The notes: a model not told the origin generated them from the sequence alone. A stretch of 8,038 nucleotides of DNA from JBHJHK01 sp050330975 (GCA_050330975.1 JBHJHK010000004.1:1-8038), one strand, 5' to 3'. Counted from the stretch's first letter, positions 1 through 6,649 are shown. A program made the numbers and translations.

Positions 1-1041
1 TCAGGTGACACAAACCGGGCGGGGGTTTGGGGGGGGGGCTGGGGGGGGGCCAGGGGGGGGGGGGGGGGGTGGCCGTGTTGGCGGCGGTGGGGGGGGGGGG
101 GGGTGGGGGGGGGTATCCCGGGGGGGGGGGGTTTTGAACAAGCGGTGAATCCACAGGTAAGCGGTGGGCTGGCACCGGATCATGGCCTCGAGCTGGTGAG
201 CTACCAGGCGGGCGTCGGCGTTGGGATCGGCGCTGGGAAAGGGTGCCAAGGGTGGGCCAATGATTAGCCGAAAACCCCCGGGGACTCTTTGTTGGTAAAA
301 CGGCAACACTGGAGCCCGGCTGTGGCGGGCCAAGGTGGACAGCCCAGGGTAGAGGGCGACGGGTATGCCCAATAGAGAGGCAAAGTGAGGTTTGGGGCCC
401 CGGTAGTTCTGATCGGGCGCCAGCCAAAGGAAGGCATTGTCGGCCAGGCAGCGGAGCATCTCCCGGGGGCGGCGGTTGGTCACGGTCCGCCGGCGGTGGG
501 CAAACCGGGCCCGGCGGCGCTGCATCAGGGCGTCGAGCCCTGGGTTGGTGTAGGGGCGGAACACCGCCGCCCCGGGATAGTGGAGGCCCAACAGGGTGGC
601 TCCAACCTCCATATGGGTAAAGTGGGCACTCAATAGCAGGGCCCCATGCCCCTGGTCCAGGGCCCGTTGCAGGTGATGGATGCCGTCGATGGCCACTAGG
701 CGTCGCGCCAGGGTGGCGCGGGGGGCAAACCAGCACCAGGCCGTTTCCAACAGGCCCCTACCCAGGGCGCGAAAGTGGTCGCGGCAGCGGCGGCGGCGCT
801 CCCGGGGGCACCAGTGGGGAAAACACAGGGCCAGGTTGGTCGCCGCGACTCGCCGCCGACTCGTGGCGGTCAAGTACAACAGTTCCCCTAGACCACTGCC
901 CAGGGCTTGCCAGCAATGAAAGGGGAGGCGTACCCCTAGCCACAACAGGCCAACAGCCCCCCACCAGGGCCAGTGGCGGGGATGGTACCAGGGCGGCAGG
1001 ACAGGGATGATCCCAGCAACGGGGGGTGCAGTAGGGGGCAT
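1..1041 (-). CDS. lpxL: Lipid A biosynthesis (late) acyltransferase, LpxL/HtrB family, with unreliable 3' end
   Basis: This inner-membrane enzyme would transfer a secondary acyl chain from acyl-ACP to a Kdo2-lipid A precursor. I chose the ATG at 1041 (346 codons) because the family's N-terminal Trp/Pro-rich stretch and hydrophobic segment (about 20-40) follow it. The next upstream ATG (1146) would add a leader unlike the family and overlap glnE. Family features follow in order: RVAATNLALCFP (64-75), the HX4E acyltransferase motif with H140 and E145, FRPYTNP (161-167), APDQNY (208-213), PFYQQR (247-252) and YLWIHRLFKT (295-304). Members normally end just after this last motif. Here a tail of about 42 residues, mostly proline, continues to a TGA at the window edge. 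That tail is translated from the G-saturated tract and is probably spurious. No clear Shine-Dalgarno precedes 1041. The gene is divergent from glnE. It could be lpxL, lpxM or lpxP; the motifs do not decide which. Confidence 0.85.
   Translation of the reverse strand: MPPTAPPVAGIIPVLPPWYHPRHWPWWGAVGLLWLGVRLPFHCWQALGSGLGELLYLTATSRRRVAATNLALCFPHWCPRERRRRCRDHFRALGRGLLETAWCWFAPRATLARRLVAIDGIHHLQRALDQGHGALLLSAHFTHMEVGATLLGLHYPGAAVFRPYTNPGLDALMQRRRARFAHRRRTVTNRRPREMLRCLADNAFLWLAPDQNYRGPKPHFASLLGIPVALYPGLSTLARHSRAPVLPFYQQRVPGGFRLIIGPPLAPFPSADPNADARLVAHQLEAMIRCQPTAYLWIHRLFKTPPPRDTPPHPPPPPPPPTRPPPPPPPGPPPAPPPNPRPVCVT
20..131. repeat. G-saturated low-complexity tract, probable sequencing/assembly artefact
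   Basis: This stretch is almost entirely G, with runs of 10 G at 29-38, 17 at 53-69, 15 at 89-103 and 12 at 120-131, broken by a few other bases. It starts after about 20 ordinary-looking bases and ends abruptly at TTTT (132), where normal coding sequence of the lpxL-like gene begins. The same kind of run ends the window on the right, also as G on the plus strand. This is seen directly. I infer miscalled or low-quality G tails, as two-colour sequencing chemistry produces, rather than biology. Bases 1-131 should not be trusted, and bases 1-20 may not even belong next to 132. Confidence 0.75.
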
Positions 1042-1119
1042 GGCGTGGGGGAGGTAGTATGTCAGGGGAAAATCACACCAAGATCCCACCACAAAGGCAA
1101 GCTTTTGCGAGGAAACCCC
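1042..1119. promoter_or_regulatory. Divergent intergenic region between lpxL-like gene and glnE
   Basis: These 78 bp separate two divergent start codons, so promoters for both genes must lie here or reach into the 5' coding parts. I see the glnE ribosome binding site but no convincing -35/-10 pair on either strand. The only -10-like hexamer, TAGTAT at 1055-1060 on the plus strand, has no matching -35. The regulatory role is inferred from gene orientation alone. Confidence 0.4.
1109..1113 (+). promoter_or_regulatory. glnE Shine-Dalgarno (GAGGA)
   Basis: GAGGA is followed by a 6-base spacer and the ATG at 1120. It decides the start codon over in-frame starts further upstream, the first of which is at 973 inside the divergent lpxL-like gene. 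Confidence 0.75.
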
Positions 1120-3963
1120 ATGGGAGACATTGAGCGCGCCATCCAACGCCTACCAGAGCCCCTGCGGGAGGGAGTCGCCCGCCACTGGGAGGACGTCGCC
1201 CCGAGCCTAGATACCCACCGGGAGGTGGTGGAGGCGGTGTCCGAAGCGCTGATCCGAGTGTGGGCCTGTAGCGACTATGTGGCCCGTTATCATCTGCGCC
1301 AACCCCAGGAACTGGTAGCCCTCATCGCCTCGGGTCGGATACGCCGCCCCCTTGCCCCAGGGGAAGCCGTAATCCTCGGAGCTGGGGAGGAATTCGACGC
1401 CGCCGCCCTGCGCCGGGCCCGCCACCGAGCTTTGGTGCGGATCGCCTGGCGAGATCTGGCCAACTTGGCCTCCACGGCAGAAACCCTGGAGGAATTGACC
1501 GCCGTGGCCGATGGTCTGATTCAGGCCGCCTGTCGCCACAACCACCATCAGCTGAGTCAGCGTTGGGGAGAGCCTCTGGATCGCCAGGGGTGTCCCCAGT
1601 CCTTAGTGGTGTTGGGGTTGGGGAAACTCGGCGGTGGGGAGCTCAACTTTTCCTCCGATATCGACTTGATCTTCACCTACCCTGAGGCAGGTGTGACCCG
1701 CCTGGAGCGAGACAACGAGGCCTTTTTTCGTCGCCAGGGGCAGCGGTTGGTGGCCGATTTGGGGGAGGTCACCGCCGAGGGCTTTGTCTACCGGGTGGAC
1801 ATGCGGTTGCGCCCCTTTGGCAGCGCCGGCCCCCTGGTGGCCTCCTTTGCCGCCCTGGAGGACTACTACCAGCGCCTTGGCCGAGATTGGGAGCGCTATG
1901 CCCTGATCAAGGCCCGGGCGGTAGTCGATGGGGATGGCCGGGGCCGGGAACTGTTGGCCAACCTCAGCCCGTTTGTCTACCGGCGCTACCTGGACTACGG
2001 TGCCGTGGAGCATCTGCGGGAGATGAAGACCGCCATCGTCGCCGAGTTACAGCGGGAAGACTTGGTGGACGACATCAAGCGGGGCTCGGGGGGTATCCGC
2101 GAGATCGAATTCATCGTCCAGGCCTTTCAACTCATCTACGGGGGCCGGGAACCGGACCTGCGCCAGCGTCGGCTGGCACCAGCCCTGGCCTACCTCTCCC
2201 AGAGCGGTCGCCTCCCGGTGGCGGCGGGGGCAGTGCTGGCCGAGGCCTATGAATTTCTCCGCCGGTTGGAAAACCGGCTGCAAATGGTGGCCGATCAACA
2301 GACCCACCGTCTGCCCCGGGATCCCCGGGAACGTCTGCGCCTGGCCTTTGCCATGGGCTATGACGACTGGCCGCCATTGGCCGAGGCGTTGGCCTTGCAC
2401 CGTCAGCGGGTTACAGAGCAATTCGACCGGGTGTTTGCCACCGGCAGCGAGGCCCTGCCGCGTCCGAAGCCCTCATGGGCCCAGCTGTGGGCGGGGGAGA
2501 CTTCCGGCGATCAAGCCCTGCAACTGCTGGCCACGGCTTCCCTGGAACCCGCTGGGGGAATTTTGCGCCAGCTCACTGCATTGCGGTCCAGCGCCAGCTA
2601 TCGGGCCTTGGATCAACGGGGGCGCCAGCGGTTGGATCGGCTGGTGCCCCGGCTGTTGGCCCTGGCCGAGGCGGGTAGCCATGGGGCCCTGGCCGTGGAG
2701 CGGATATTGACCCTGTTGGAGGTCATCGCCCAGCGCTCGGCTTACCTGGCGCTGTTGGCCGACCACCCCCAGGTGTTGGATCAATTGCTGACGCTGTGTG
2801 GCGCCAGCCCTTGGTTTTCCCGCCACCTGGGGCGCTTCCCGTTGTTGATCGACGAGTTATTGAGCCCCAGTACCCTATTCGCACCCCTGGATTCCACGGC
2901 GTTGGCCGCGGCGTTGGACCGGGAACTCAGGCGGGCTCGACCCTCGGGGGACGAGGCGTTGCTAGACGCCCTGCGCTACTTTAAACAAACCCAGGCGTTA
3001 AGGGTGGCGGCGGCCGATGTGTTTGGCCACTTGCCACTGATGAAGGTCAGCGACCACCTCACGGCCATCGCCGAAGTGTGCCTCCAGCAGGTGATGGCCT
3101 TGGCCTATGACGACTTGGTGGCTCGCCACGGCCCCCCGGCGGGCGAACCCAAACCCAGTATCGCTGTGGTGGCCTATGGCAAACTGGGGGGCATTGAACT
3201 CAGCTACGGCTCCGACTTGGATTTGGTGTTTCTCCACGACAGCTCCGGGGGTTCCCTTGCCACCCAGGGCCCCCGAGTGGTGGACAATGGCACCTTCTTT
3301 GTTCGCCTGGCTCAACGGGCTATCCACTACCTCACGGCCCGCACTAACGCCGGGCTCCTGTACCCGGTGGATGTGCGACTGCGGCCCAGTGGGCGGGCTG
3401 GGGTGTTGGTGAGTGGCATAGAAGCCTACAACGACTATCAACGCCAGCGGGCTTGGACCTGGGAGCATCAAGCCCTGGTGCGGGCGCGGCTGGTGGTGGG
3501 AAGTCATACCATGGCCACCCGCTTCGACGACCTACGGCGAGCCATCCTTTGTTTTCCCAGGGACCTCGAGGCTCTCCGCCAGGAGGTTGCAACCATGCGA
3601 CGCCGGATGGTGGATCAGTTGGGCTCCCAGGGGACGGCCTTTGACCTCAAACACGACCCAGGGGGGTTGATCGACGCCGAATTTCTGGTGCAGTTCTTGG
3701 TGTTGGGCCATGCCTCCCAGCATCCCGAGCTGGTGGAGTTTGCCGACAACGTGCGCCAAATCGCCGCTTTGGAGGCTACGGGGGTTATGTCGGCCCCTGC
3801 GGCCCAAGATCTCCGGGAGAGTTACTTGTCGTTGCGGGCGGCAGAGCATCGCCTGGCCCTCCAAGAGGCCCCCGACAAGCGGCTCGCCACCGACGCCCTG
3901 TTAGAGCCCCGCCGAGTCCTGGCCAGCTTGTGGCGTCAGTGGTTCTGCGAGAAGGAGAGTTAA
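1120..3963 (+). CDS. glnE: Bifunctional glutamine synthetase adenylyltransferase/adenylyl-removing enzyme GlnE
   Basis: GlnE attaches AMP to a tyrosine of glutamine synthetase when nitrogen is plentiful and removes it by phosphorolysis when nitrogen is scarce, under the control of PII protein and glutamine. It is cytoplasmic. The protein is 947 residues, essentially the length of the E. coli enzyme. It has two nucleotidyltransferase domains. The N-terminal adenylyl-removing domain carries GLGKLGGGELNFSSDID at 166-182 (catalytic D180, D182) and KRGSGGIREIEF from 320. The C-terminal adenylylating domain carries YGKLGGIELSYGSDLD at 686-701 (D699, D701) and DLKHDPGGLIDAEF from 842. Both catalytic pairs are intact. 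I chose the ATG at 1120 because GAGGA lies 6 bases upstream and the N-terminus then aligns with the family; the open frame extends back to 973 without homology. The gene is monocistronic here, divergent from lpxL, and its TAA overlaps that of plsC. Confidence 0.97.
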   Translation: MGDIERAIQRLPEPLREGVARHWEDVAPSLDTHREVVEAVSEALIRVWACSDYVARYHLRQPQELVALIASGRIRRPLAPGEAVILGAGEEFDAAALRRARHRALVRIAWRDLANLASTAETLEELTAVADGLIQAACRHNHHQLSQRWGEPLDRQGCPQSLVVLGLGKLGGGELNFSSDIDLIFTYPEAGVTRLERDNEAFFRRQGQRLVADLGEVTAEGFVYRVDMRLRPFGSAGPLVASFAALEDYYQRLGRDWERYALIKARAVVDGDGRGRELLANLSPFVYRRYLDYGAVEHLREMKTAIVAELQREDLVDDIKRGSGGIREIEFIVQAFQLIYGGREPDLRQRRLAPALAYLSQSGRLPVAAGAVLAEAYEFLRRLENRLQMVADQQTHRLPRDPRERLRLAFAMGYDDWPPLAEALALHRQRVTEQFDRVFATGSEALPRPKPSWAQLWAGETSGDQALQLLATASLEPAGGILRQLTALRSSASYRALDQRGRQRLDRLVPRLLALAEAGSHGALAVERILTLLEVIAQRSAYLALLADHPQVLDQLLTLCGASPWFSRHLGRFPLLIDELLSPSTLFAPLDSTALAAALDRELRRARPSGDEALLDALRYFKQTQALRVAAADVFGHLPLMKVSDHLTAIAEVCLQQVMALAYDDLVARHGPPAGEPKPSIAVVAYGKLGGIELSYGSDLDLVFLHDSSGGSLATQGPRVVDNGTFFVRLAQRAIHYLTARTNAGLLYPVDVRLRPSGRAGVLVSGIEAYNDYQRQRAWTWEHQALVRARLVVGSHTMATRFDDLRRAILCFPRDLEALRQEVATMRRRMVDQLGSQGTAFDLKHDPGGLIDAEFLVQFLVLGHASQHPELVEFADNVRQIAALEATGVMSAPAAQDLRESYLSLRAAEHRLALQEAPDKRLATDALLEPRRVLASLWRQWFCEKES

Positions 3964-4775
3964 TCCGTGGCTGTGTTGCGGCCTTCGTCGAGGCGTCGAA
4001 TGGGTTGGGTGAGGCTAATGCGTTCCATGGCCCCCTCGATCCAGGCCTCGGTCTCAGCCAGGACGGCATCGGGGGTGCGATCTGCGGTGGGGATGGGGGG
4101 GCCAATGACCACTTGGATGGTACCGGGGTGTTTGATAAATGTTTTGCGGGGCCAGTAGTCGCCGGCGTTGTGGGCGATGGGGAGGATGGGTCGACCGCTC
4201 TTGACGGCCAGCCTGGCCCCACTGGCGCCGTAGCGGCGCCGGGTCCCCGGAGGCATCCGCGTTCCCTCGGGAAAAATCAACACACAGCGTCCCCGCTCCA
4301 GATGGGCTTTACCCTGCTCTAGCACTTGGCGCATGGCGCCACGCTTCGCCCGGCGATCGATGCTGATGGGCTCTAACAGGGCCATGCCCCAGCCAAAGAA
4401 AGGCACCCACAACAGCTCCCGTTTTAGGACCCAGGCCAGGGGGGGGAGTTGATAGTTGAAAAACAGGGTCTCCCAGGTGGATTGGTGCTTGGCCATGATC
4501 ACCATGGCCTCACGGGGTAGGTATTCTCGGCCTTGGATCTGGTAGTTGAGGCCACAGGTCAGCTTGAGCCAGCCCATACAAAATCCCGTCCAGAGCTTGG
4601 TGATGCGGTAGCGGATGGTGAAGGGGGCCCAAAAGCATAGGATTTCCAAGCTGCTCACCAGGGCAGCGGACAGCAACATCCCAGCGCTGAACAGGCCGGC
4701 CCCCACCCCACGGCGGAGGGTTTGCCAGGGGCTAGTGGGGGCAGGGGAAGGCGACACGTCGGAGGATGAGTTCAC
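3960..4775 (-). CDS. plsC: 1-acyl-sn-glycerol-3-phosphate acyltransferase (PlsC family)
   Basis: This enzyme likely acylates lysophosphatidic acid at sn-2 to give phosphatidic acid at the inner membrane. It has 271 residues with a GTG start at 4775. The GTG overlaps the gmhB stop as GTGA and has AAGGA 9 bases upstream, so the two genes should be translationally coupled. The N-terminus has a hydrophobic segment at about 27-53. Acyltransferase motif I reads KHQSTWE, with H97 and E102, so it is HX4E rather than the canonical HX4D. Then come PISIDRR (136-142), FPEGTR (168-173) and LPIAHNAGDYWP (198-209). The AHNAG motif and HX4E together mark a proteobacterial PlsC-like subfamily (from memory, related to the lptA gene near the Pseudomonas origin) distinct from E. 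coli PlsC. It may be an accessory rather than the sole LPA acyltransferase. It ends tail to tail with glnE. Confidence 0.9.
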   Translation of the reverse strand: MNSSSDVSPSPAPTSPWQTLRRGVGAGLFSAGMLLSAALVSSLEILCFWAPFTIRYRITKLWTGFCMGWLKLTCGLNYQIQGREYLPREAMVIMAKHQSTWETLFFNYQLPPLAWVLKRELLWVPFFGWGMALLEPISIDRRAKRGAMRQVLEQGKAHLERGRCVLIFPEGTRMPPGTRRRYGASGARLAVKSGRPILPIAHNAGDYWPRKTFIKHPGTIQVVIGPPIPTADRTPDAVLAETEAWIEGAMERISLTQPIRRLDEGRNTATD

Positions 4776-5329
4776 GCTGGAGAATCCTTGAGTAGTTGGT
4801 CCACTGCCGCGGCCAAGTCGTCGAACACCGGTACAGGGTGCCCCTGGGTTTCTGGTGCCGTTGCCAACCGTGCTTCTGTGCGGCACCCCTTGCCCGTGCG
4901 TACCAAGACCGGAGTGGCGCCGGCTCTGAGGGCAGCCACCACATCTCCCAAGCTATCGCCAATAAATGGTACCCCAGCTAGGGGCACGGCCAAGCGGCGG
5001 GCAATTTCCCATAACATTCCAGGATTGGGCTTGCGTTGGGGGTGGCTGTCGTCACAGCTGGGGCAAAACACCACCGCATCAATGGCACCGCCGTGGCGGC
5101 TGACAGCGTCTAGCATGGCGCGATGGATGGCGTGGAGGGTATCGAGGGTAAACAAGCCTCGGGCGATCCCCGACTGATTGCTGGCCACTACCACCCGATG
5201 GCCCCGTTGGTGGAGGCGGGCAATGGCCTCCAAACTGCCGGGGATGGGTCGCCATTGCCCCGGCGAGCGGATGTAGGCGTCGCTGTCGAAGTTGATGACC
5301 CCGTCCCGGTCGAGGATGATCAAGTCCAA
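4772..5329 (-). CDS. gmhB: D-glycero-beta-D-manno-heptose 1,7-bisphosphate 7-phosphatase (GmhB, HAD family)
   Basis: GmhB removes the C7 phosphate of heptose bisphosphate on the way to ADP-heptose for the LPS inner core. It is cytoplasmic. The 185-residue length fits. HAD motif I is LDRDGVIN with nucleophile D7 and acid/base D9. Motif II is ASNQSGIARG (49-58, S50). The lysine motif is RKPNPGM (99-105, K100), and the late acidic motif is GDSLGD (124-129). The start is TTG at 5329: no ATG or GTG lies between it and the upstream in-frame stop, and DLIILDRDGVIN aligns from residue 2. The Shine-Dalgarno is weak. One oddity is the loop before the lysine motif, usually CPH...CxCRKP and zinc-binding. 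Here it reads CPSCDDSHPQRKP (89-101), with C89, C92 and H96 but no CxC. The gene is preceded by the parS gap and overlaps plsC. Confidence 0.92.
   Translation of the reverse strand: MDLIILDRDGVINFDSDAYIRSPGQWRPIPGSLEAIARLHQRGHRVVVASNQSGIARGLFTLDTLHAIHRAMLDAVSRHGGAIDAVVFCPSCDDSHPQRKPNPGMLWEIARRLAVPLAGVPFIGDSLGDVVAALRAGATPVLVRTGKGCRTEARLATAPETQGHPVPVFDDLAAAVDQLLKDSPA
4785..4789 (-). promoter_or_regulatory. plsC Shine-Dalgarno (AAGGA) inside gmhB
   Basis: On the minus strand AAGGA is followed by a 9-base spacer and the GTG at 4775. It lies in the last codons of gmhB and supports the GTG over in-frame starts further upstream, which would lie deeper in gmhB. Confidence 0.6.
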
Positions 5330-5352
5330 GGTACTGATCTCAAGATTTGCTG

Positions 5353-5368
5353 TGTTTCACGTGGAACA
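5353..5368 (-). promoter_or_regulatory. parS site 1 (ParB-binding centromere site)
   Basis: On the minus strand this reads TGTTCCACGTGAAACA, identical to the classic 16-bp bacterial parS sequence as I know it from Bacillus subtilis. ParB binds such sites, loads onto flanking DNA and directs ParA- and SMC-dependent segregation of the origin region. The site lies 23 bp upstream of the gmhB TTG. A perfect 16-mer match, with a second copy 48 bp away, is very unlikely by chance. Confidence 0.9.
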
Positions 5369-5400
5369 CTATCGCCGACCCGAGATGGATAAAACCGGGA

Positions 5401-5416
5401 TGTTCCACGTGAAACC
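5401..5416 (+). promoter_or_regulatory. parS site 2 (ParB-binding centromere site)
   Basis: The plus strand reads TGTTCCACGTGAAACC, which matches the parS consensus at 15 of 16 bases; only the final A is changed to C. It is inverted relative to site 1, with centres 48 bp apart, and lies 8 bp beyond the tatC stop codon. Both sites keep the central CACGTG core. Confidence 0.88.
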
Positions 5417-5424
5417 AAGGGAGA

Positions 5425-6162
5425 TCAATCCTGTCGTTGGCGCCGCTGGAGCATCCGCGCCATGACGAGGCCCACTTCAAACAACAGCCACATGGGCAAG
5501 GCCAACAACGTCTGGGAAAAGATATCTGGGGGGGTGAGGAGCATTCCTAAGACAAAGGCGCCGACAAATACGTAGGGGCGTTTGGAGGCCAAGGTGTCCA
5601 CGTCGACGACCCCCGCCATCACCAACAAAATGGTGGCGATGGGGACTTCAAAGGCCACGCCAAAGGCGAAAAACAGGGTCAAGACAAAGTTGAAATAGTT
5701 GCCGATGTCGGGGAAGTATTCGACATCCGCCGGGGTGGTGGCGACGATAAACAGGGCAAACACCCGCAGCACCACGAAGTAGGCGAACAACATCCCCAGG
5801 TAGAACAACGCCGTGCTGGATGCCACTAGGGGTAGCACGAGACGGCGTTCGTGGCGATAGAGCCCCGGCGCCACAAAGGCCCACACCTGGTACAGAATCC
5901 AGGGCAGGGCGACACAAAAAGACAAGAACAGGGTGACTTTGAGGGGAATGAAAAAGGGTCCGATGACGCTGATGGACGCCATCTCTCCGCCGGGTAGGGC
6001 ATCGATGAGGGGATCGGCAAACCAACGAAAGATGGAGTTGGAAAAGGGCAACAACACCAACGCCACAGCGAGTACCCCCAGCAAGCTTTTGAGGATGCGA
6101 TCACGCAACTCGACGAGGTGGCTGAGAAACGGCTGTTCCTGATCGACTTCGGAGTCCGACAT
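5425..6162 (-). CDS. tatC: Sec-independent protein translocase subunit TatC
   Basis: TatC is the polytopic inner-membrane core of the twin-arginine translocase and, with TatB, recognises the RR signal peptide. The 245 residues carry six predicted membrane segments. Conserved residues are in place: HLVELRDR at 15-22 (E18 and R20, equivalent to E. coli E15 and R17), P51, WAFVAPGLYRHERR at 94-107 (F96 and E105, equivalent to F94 and E103), FGVAFEVP at 167-174 (E172) and LLTPPDIFSQ at 208-217 (D213). The ATG at 6162 gives the family N-terminus. No real Shine-Dalgarno is visible, and the tatB stop lies 18 bp upstream, so coupling to tatB translation is likely. The gene is followed directly by the parS pair. 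Confidence 0.97.
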   Translation of the reverse strand: MSDSEVDQEQPFLSHLVELRDRILKSLLGVLAVALVLLPFSNSIFRWFADPLIDALPGGEMASISVIGPFFIPLKVTLFLSFCVALPWILYQVWAFVAPGLYRHERRLVLPLVASSTALFYLGMLFAYFVVLRVFALFIVATTPADVEYFPDIGNYFNFVLTLFFAFGVAFEVPIATILLVMAGVVDVDTLASKRPYVFVGAFVLGMLLTPPDIFSQTLLALPMWLLFEVGLVMARMLQRRQRQD

Positions 6163-6163
6163 G

Positions 6164-6183
6164 GGGGCGTTACCGGGGCGTTA
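6164..6183 (-). repeat. 9-bp direct repeat at the tatB-tatC junction
   Basis: On the minus strand TAACGCCCC occurs twice (6175-6183 and 6164-6172), separated by GG. The first copy includes the TAA stop of tatB; the second sits just upstream of the tatC ATG, in the place a ribosome binding site would occupy. This may be a small tandem duplication by slippage, with no known function. Confidence 0.6.
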
Positions 6184-6639
6184 TGAGGACGAAGAAGCCG
6201 TATCGGCGGTTTTGGCATCGGACGACTTGCCCTCGGGGAGCGCTGGTGCCTCGACGCCAGTTTCACGATTCTCCGCAACACCGGGGCCCGTGGCGGCGAC
6301 CCGAGGGGGGAGGTTGACCTCGTTTTCCTCCCCCTTAGCCGCGTCGTCCAGGGCAGTTTTGGCCTGGGAGCGGGTGTCTTCCACGTCGCGGTTGATGGAT
6401 TTCACCTGGTCGGCCAAGCGCTTGAACTCCTCGTCATAGGCGTGTTCGCGGATAGAGCGGCGGATGTCGTCGACCTTGAACTCCCGCTCCACCTCGCTGC
6501 GCACCGAGGACACCATCCGTCGGGCTCGACCGATCCAAATCCCCAAGGTACGAGCCACCTCCGGTAGCCGTTCGGGGCCCACCACCAACAACATGATCAC
6601 AAAGATCAGCGCAATTTCCCAAAAGCCCATGTCAAACAT
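6181..6639 (-). CDS. tatB: Sec-independent protein translocase subunit TatB
   Basis: TatB is the single-span partner of TatC in the Tat substrate receptor. The chosen start at 6639 gives MFDMGFWE, the standard TatB N-terminus with E8, and has GAGGT 5 bases upstream; the open frame continues to 6678 without homology. The 152-residue protein has a membrane helix at about 6-21, the hinge GPERLP (21-26) that separates TatB from TatA, and an amphipathic helix with GRARRM (37-42). A charged, probably helical region runs to about 105, followed by a low-complexity tail rich in Ala, Glu and Ser that ends in SSSS. The gene lies 181 bp after tatA and 18 bp before tatC. Confidence 0.96.
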   Translation of the reverse strand: MFDMGFWEIALIFVIMLLVVGPERLPEVARTLGIWIGRARRMVSSVRSEVEREFKVDDIRRSIREHAYDEEFKRLADQVKSINRDVEDTRSQAKTALDDAAKGEENEVNLPPRVAATGPGVAENRETGVEAPALPEGKSSDAKTADTASSSS

Positions 6640-6644
6640 GGTGT

Positions 6645-6649
6645 ACCTC
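6645..6649 (-). promoter_or_regulatory. tatB Shine-Dalgarno (GAGGT)
   Basis: On the minus strand GAGGT lies 5 bases before the ATG at 6639. It supports that start over the upstream in-frame ATG at 6678. Confidence 0.7.

Noticed and set aside
1..131. A real polyproline C-terminal domain on the LpxL-like protein
   Set aside because: The family ends near the FKT motif, the tail comes from near-homopolymer DNA at a contig edge, and the other edge has the same poly-G signature.
1055..1060. TAGTAT as a glnE -10 element
   Set aside because: No plausible -35 lies 16-18 bp upstream (the sequence there is TAGGGG), so the match is too weak to call a promoter.
973..1119. N-terminal extension of GlnE from 973
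   Set aside because: It would overlap the lpxL-like gene, has no homology to GlnE, and the ATG at 1120 has a good ribosome binding site and gives the normal protein length.
1603..2013. Long antisense open frames inside glnE on the minus strand, and other alternative-frame ORFs in the glnE region
   Set aside because: They are expected in GC-rich coding DNA, show no recognisable motif, and lie wholly inside a gene with clear family motifs in its own frame.
5384..5392. DnaA-box-like TTATCCATC on the minus strand between the two parS sites
   Set aside because: It matches TTATCCACA at only 7 of 9 bases, is a single copy, and has no AT-rich unwinding region nearby, so it does not support an origin here.
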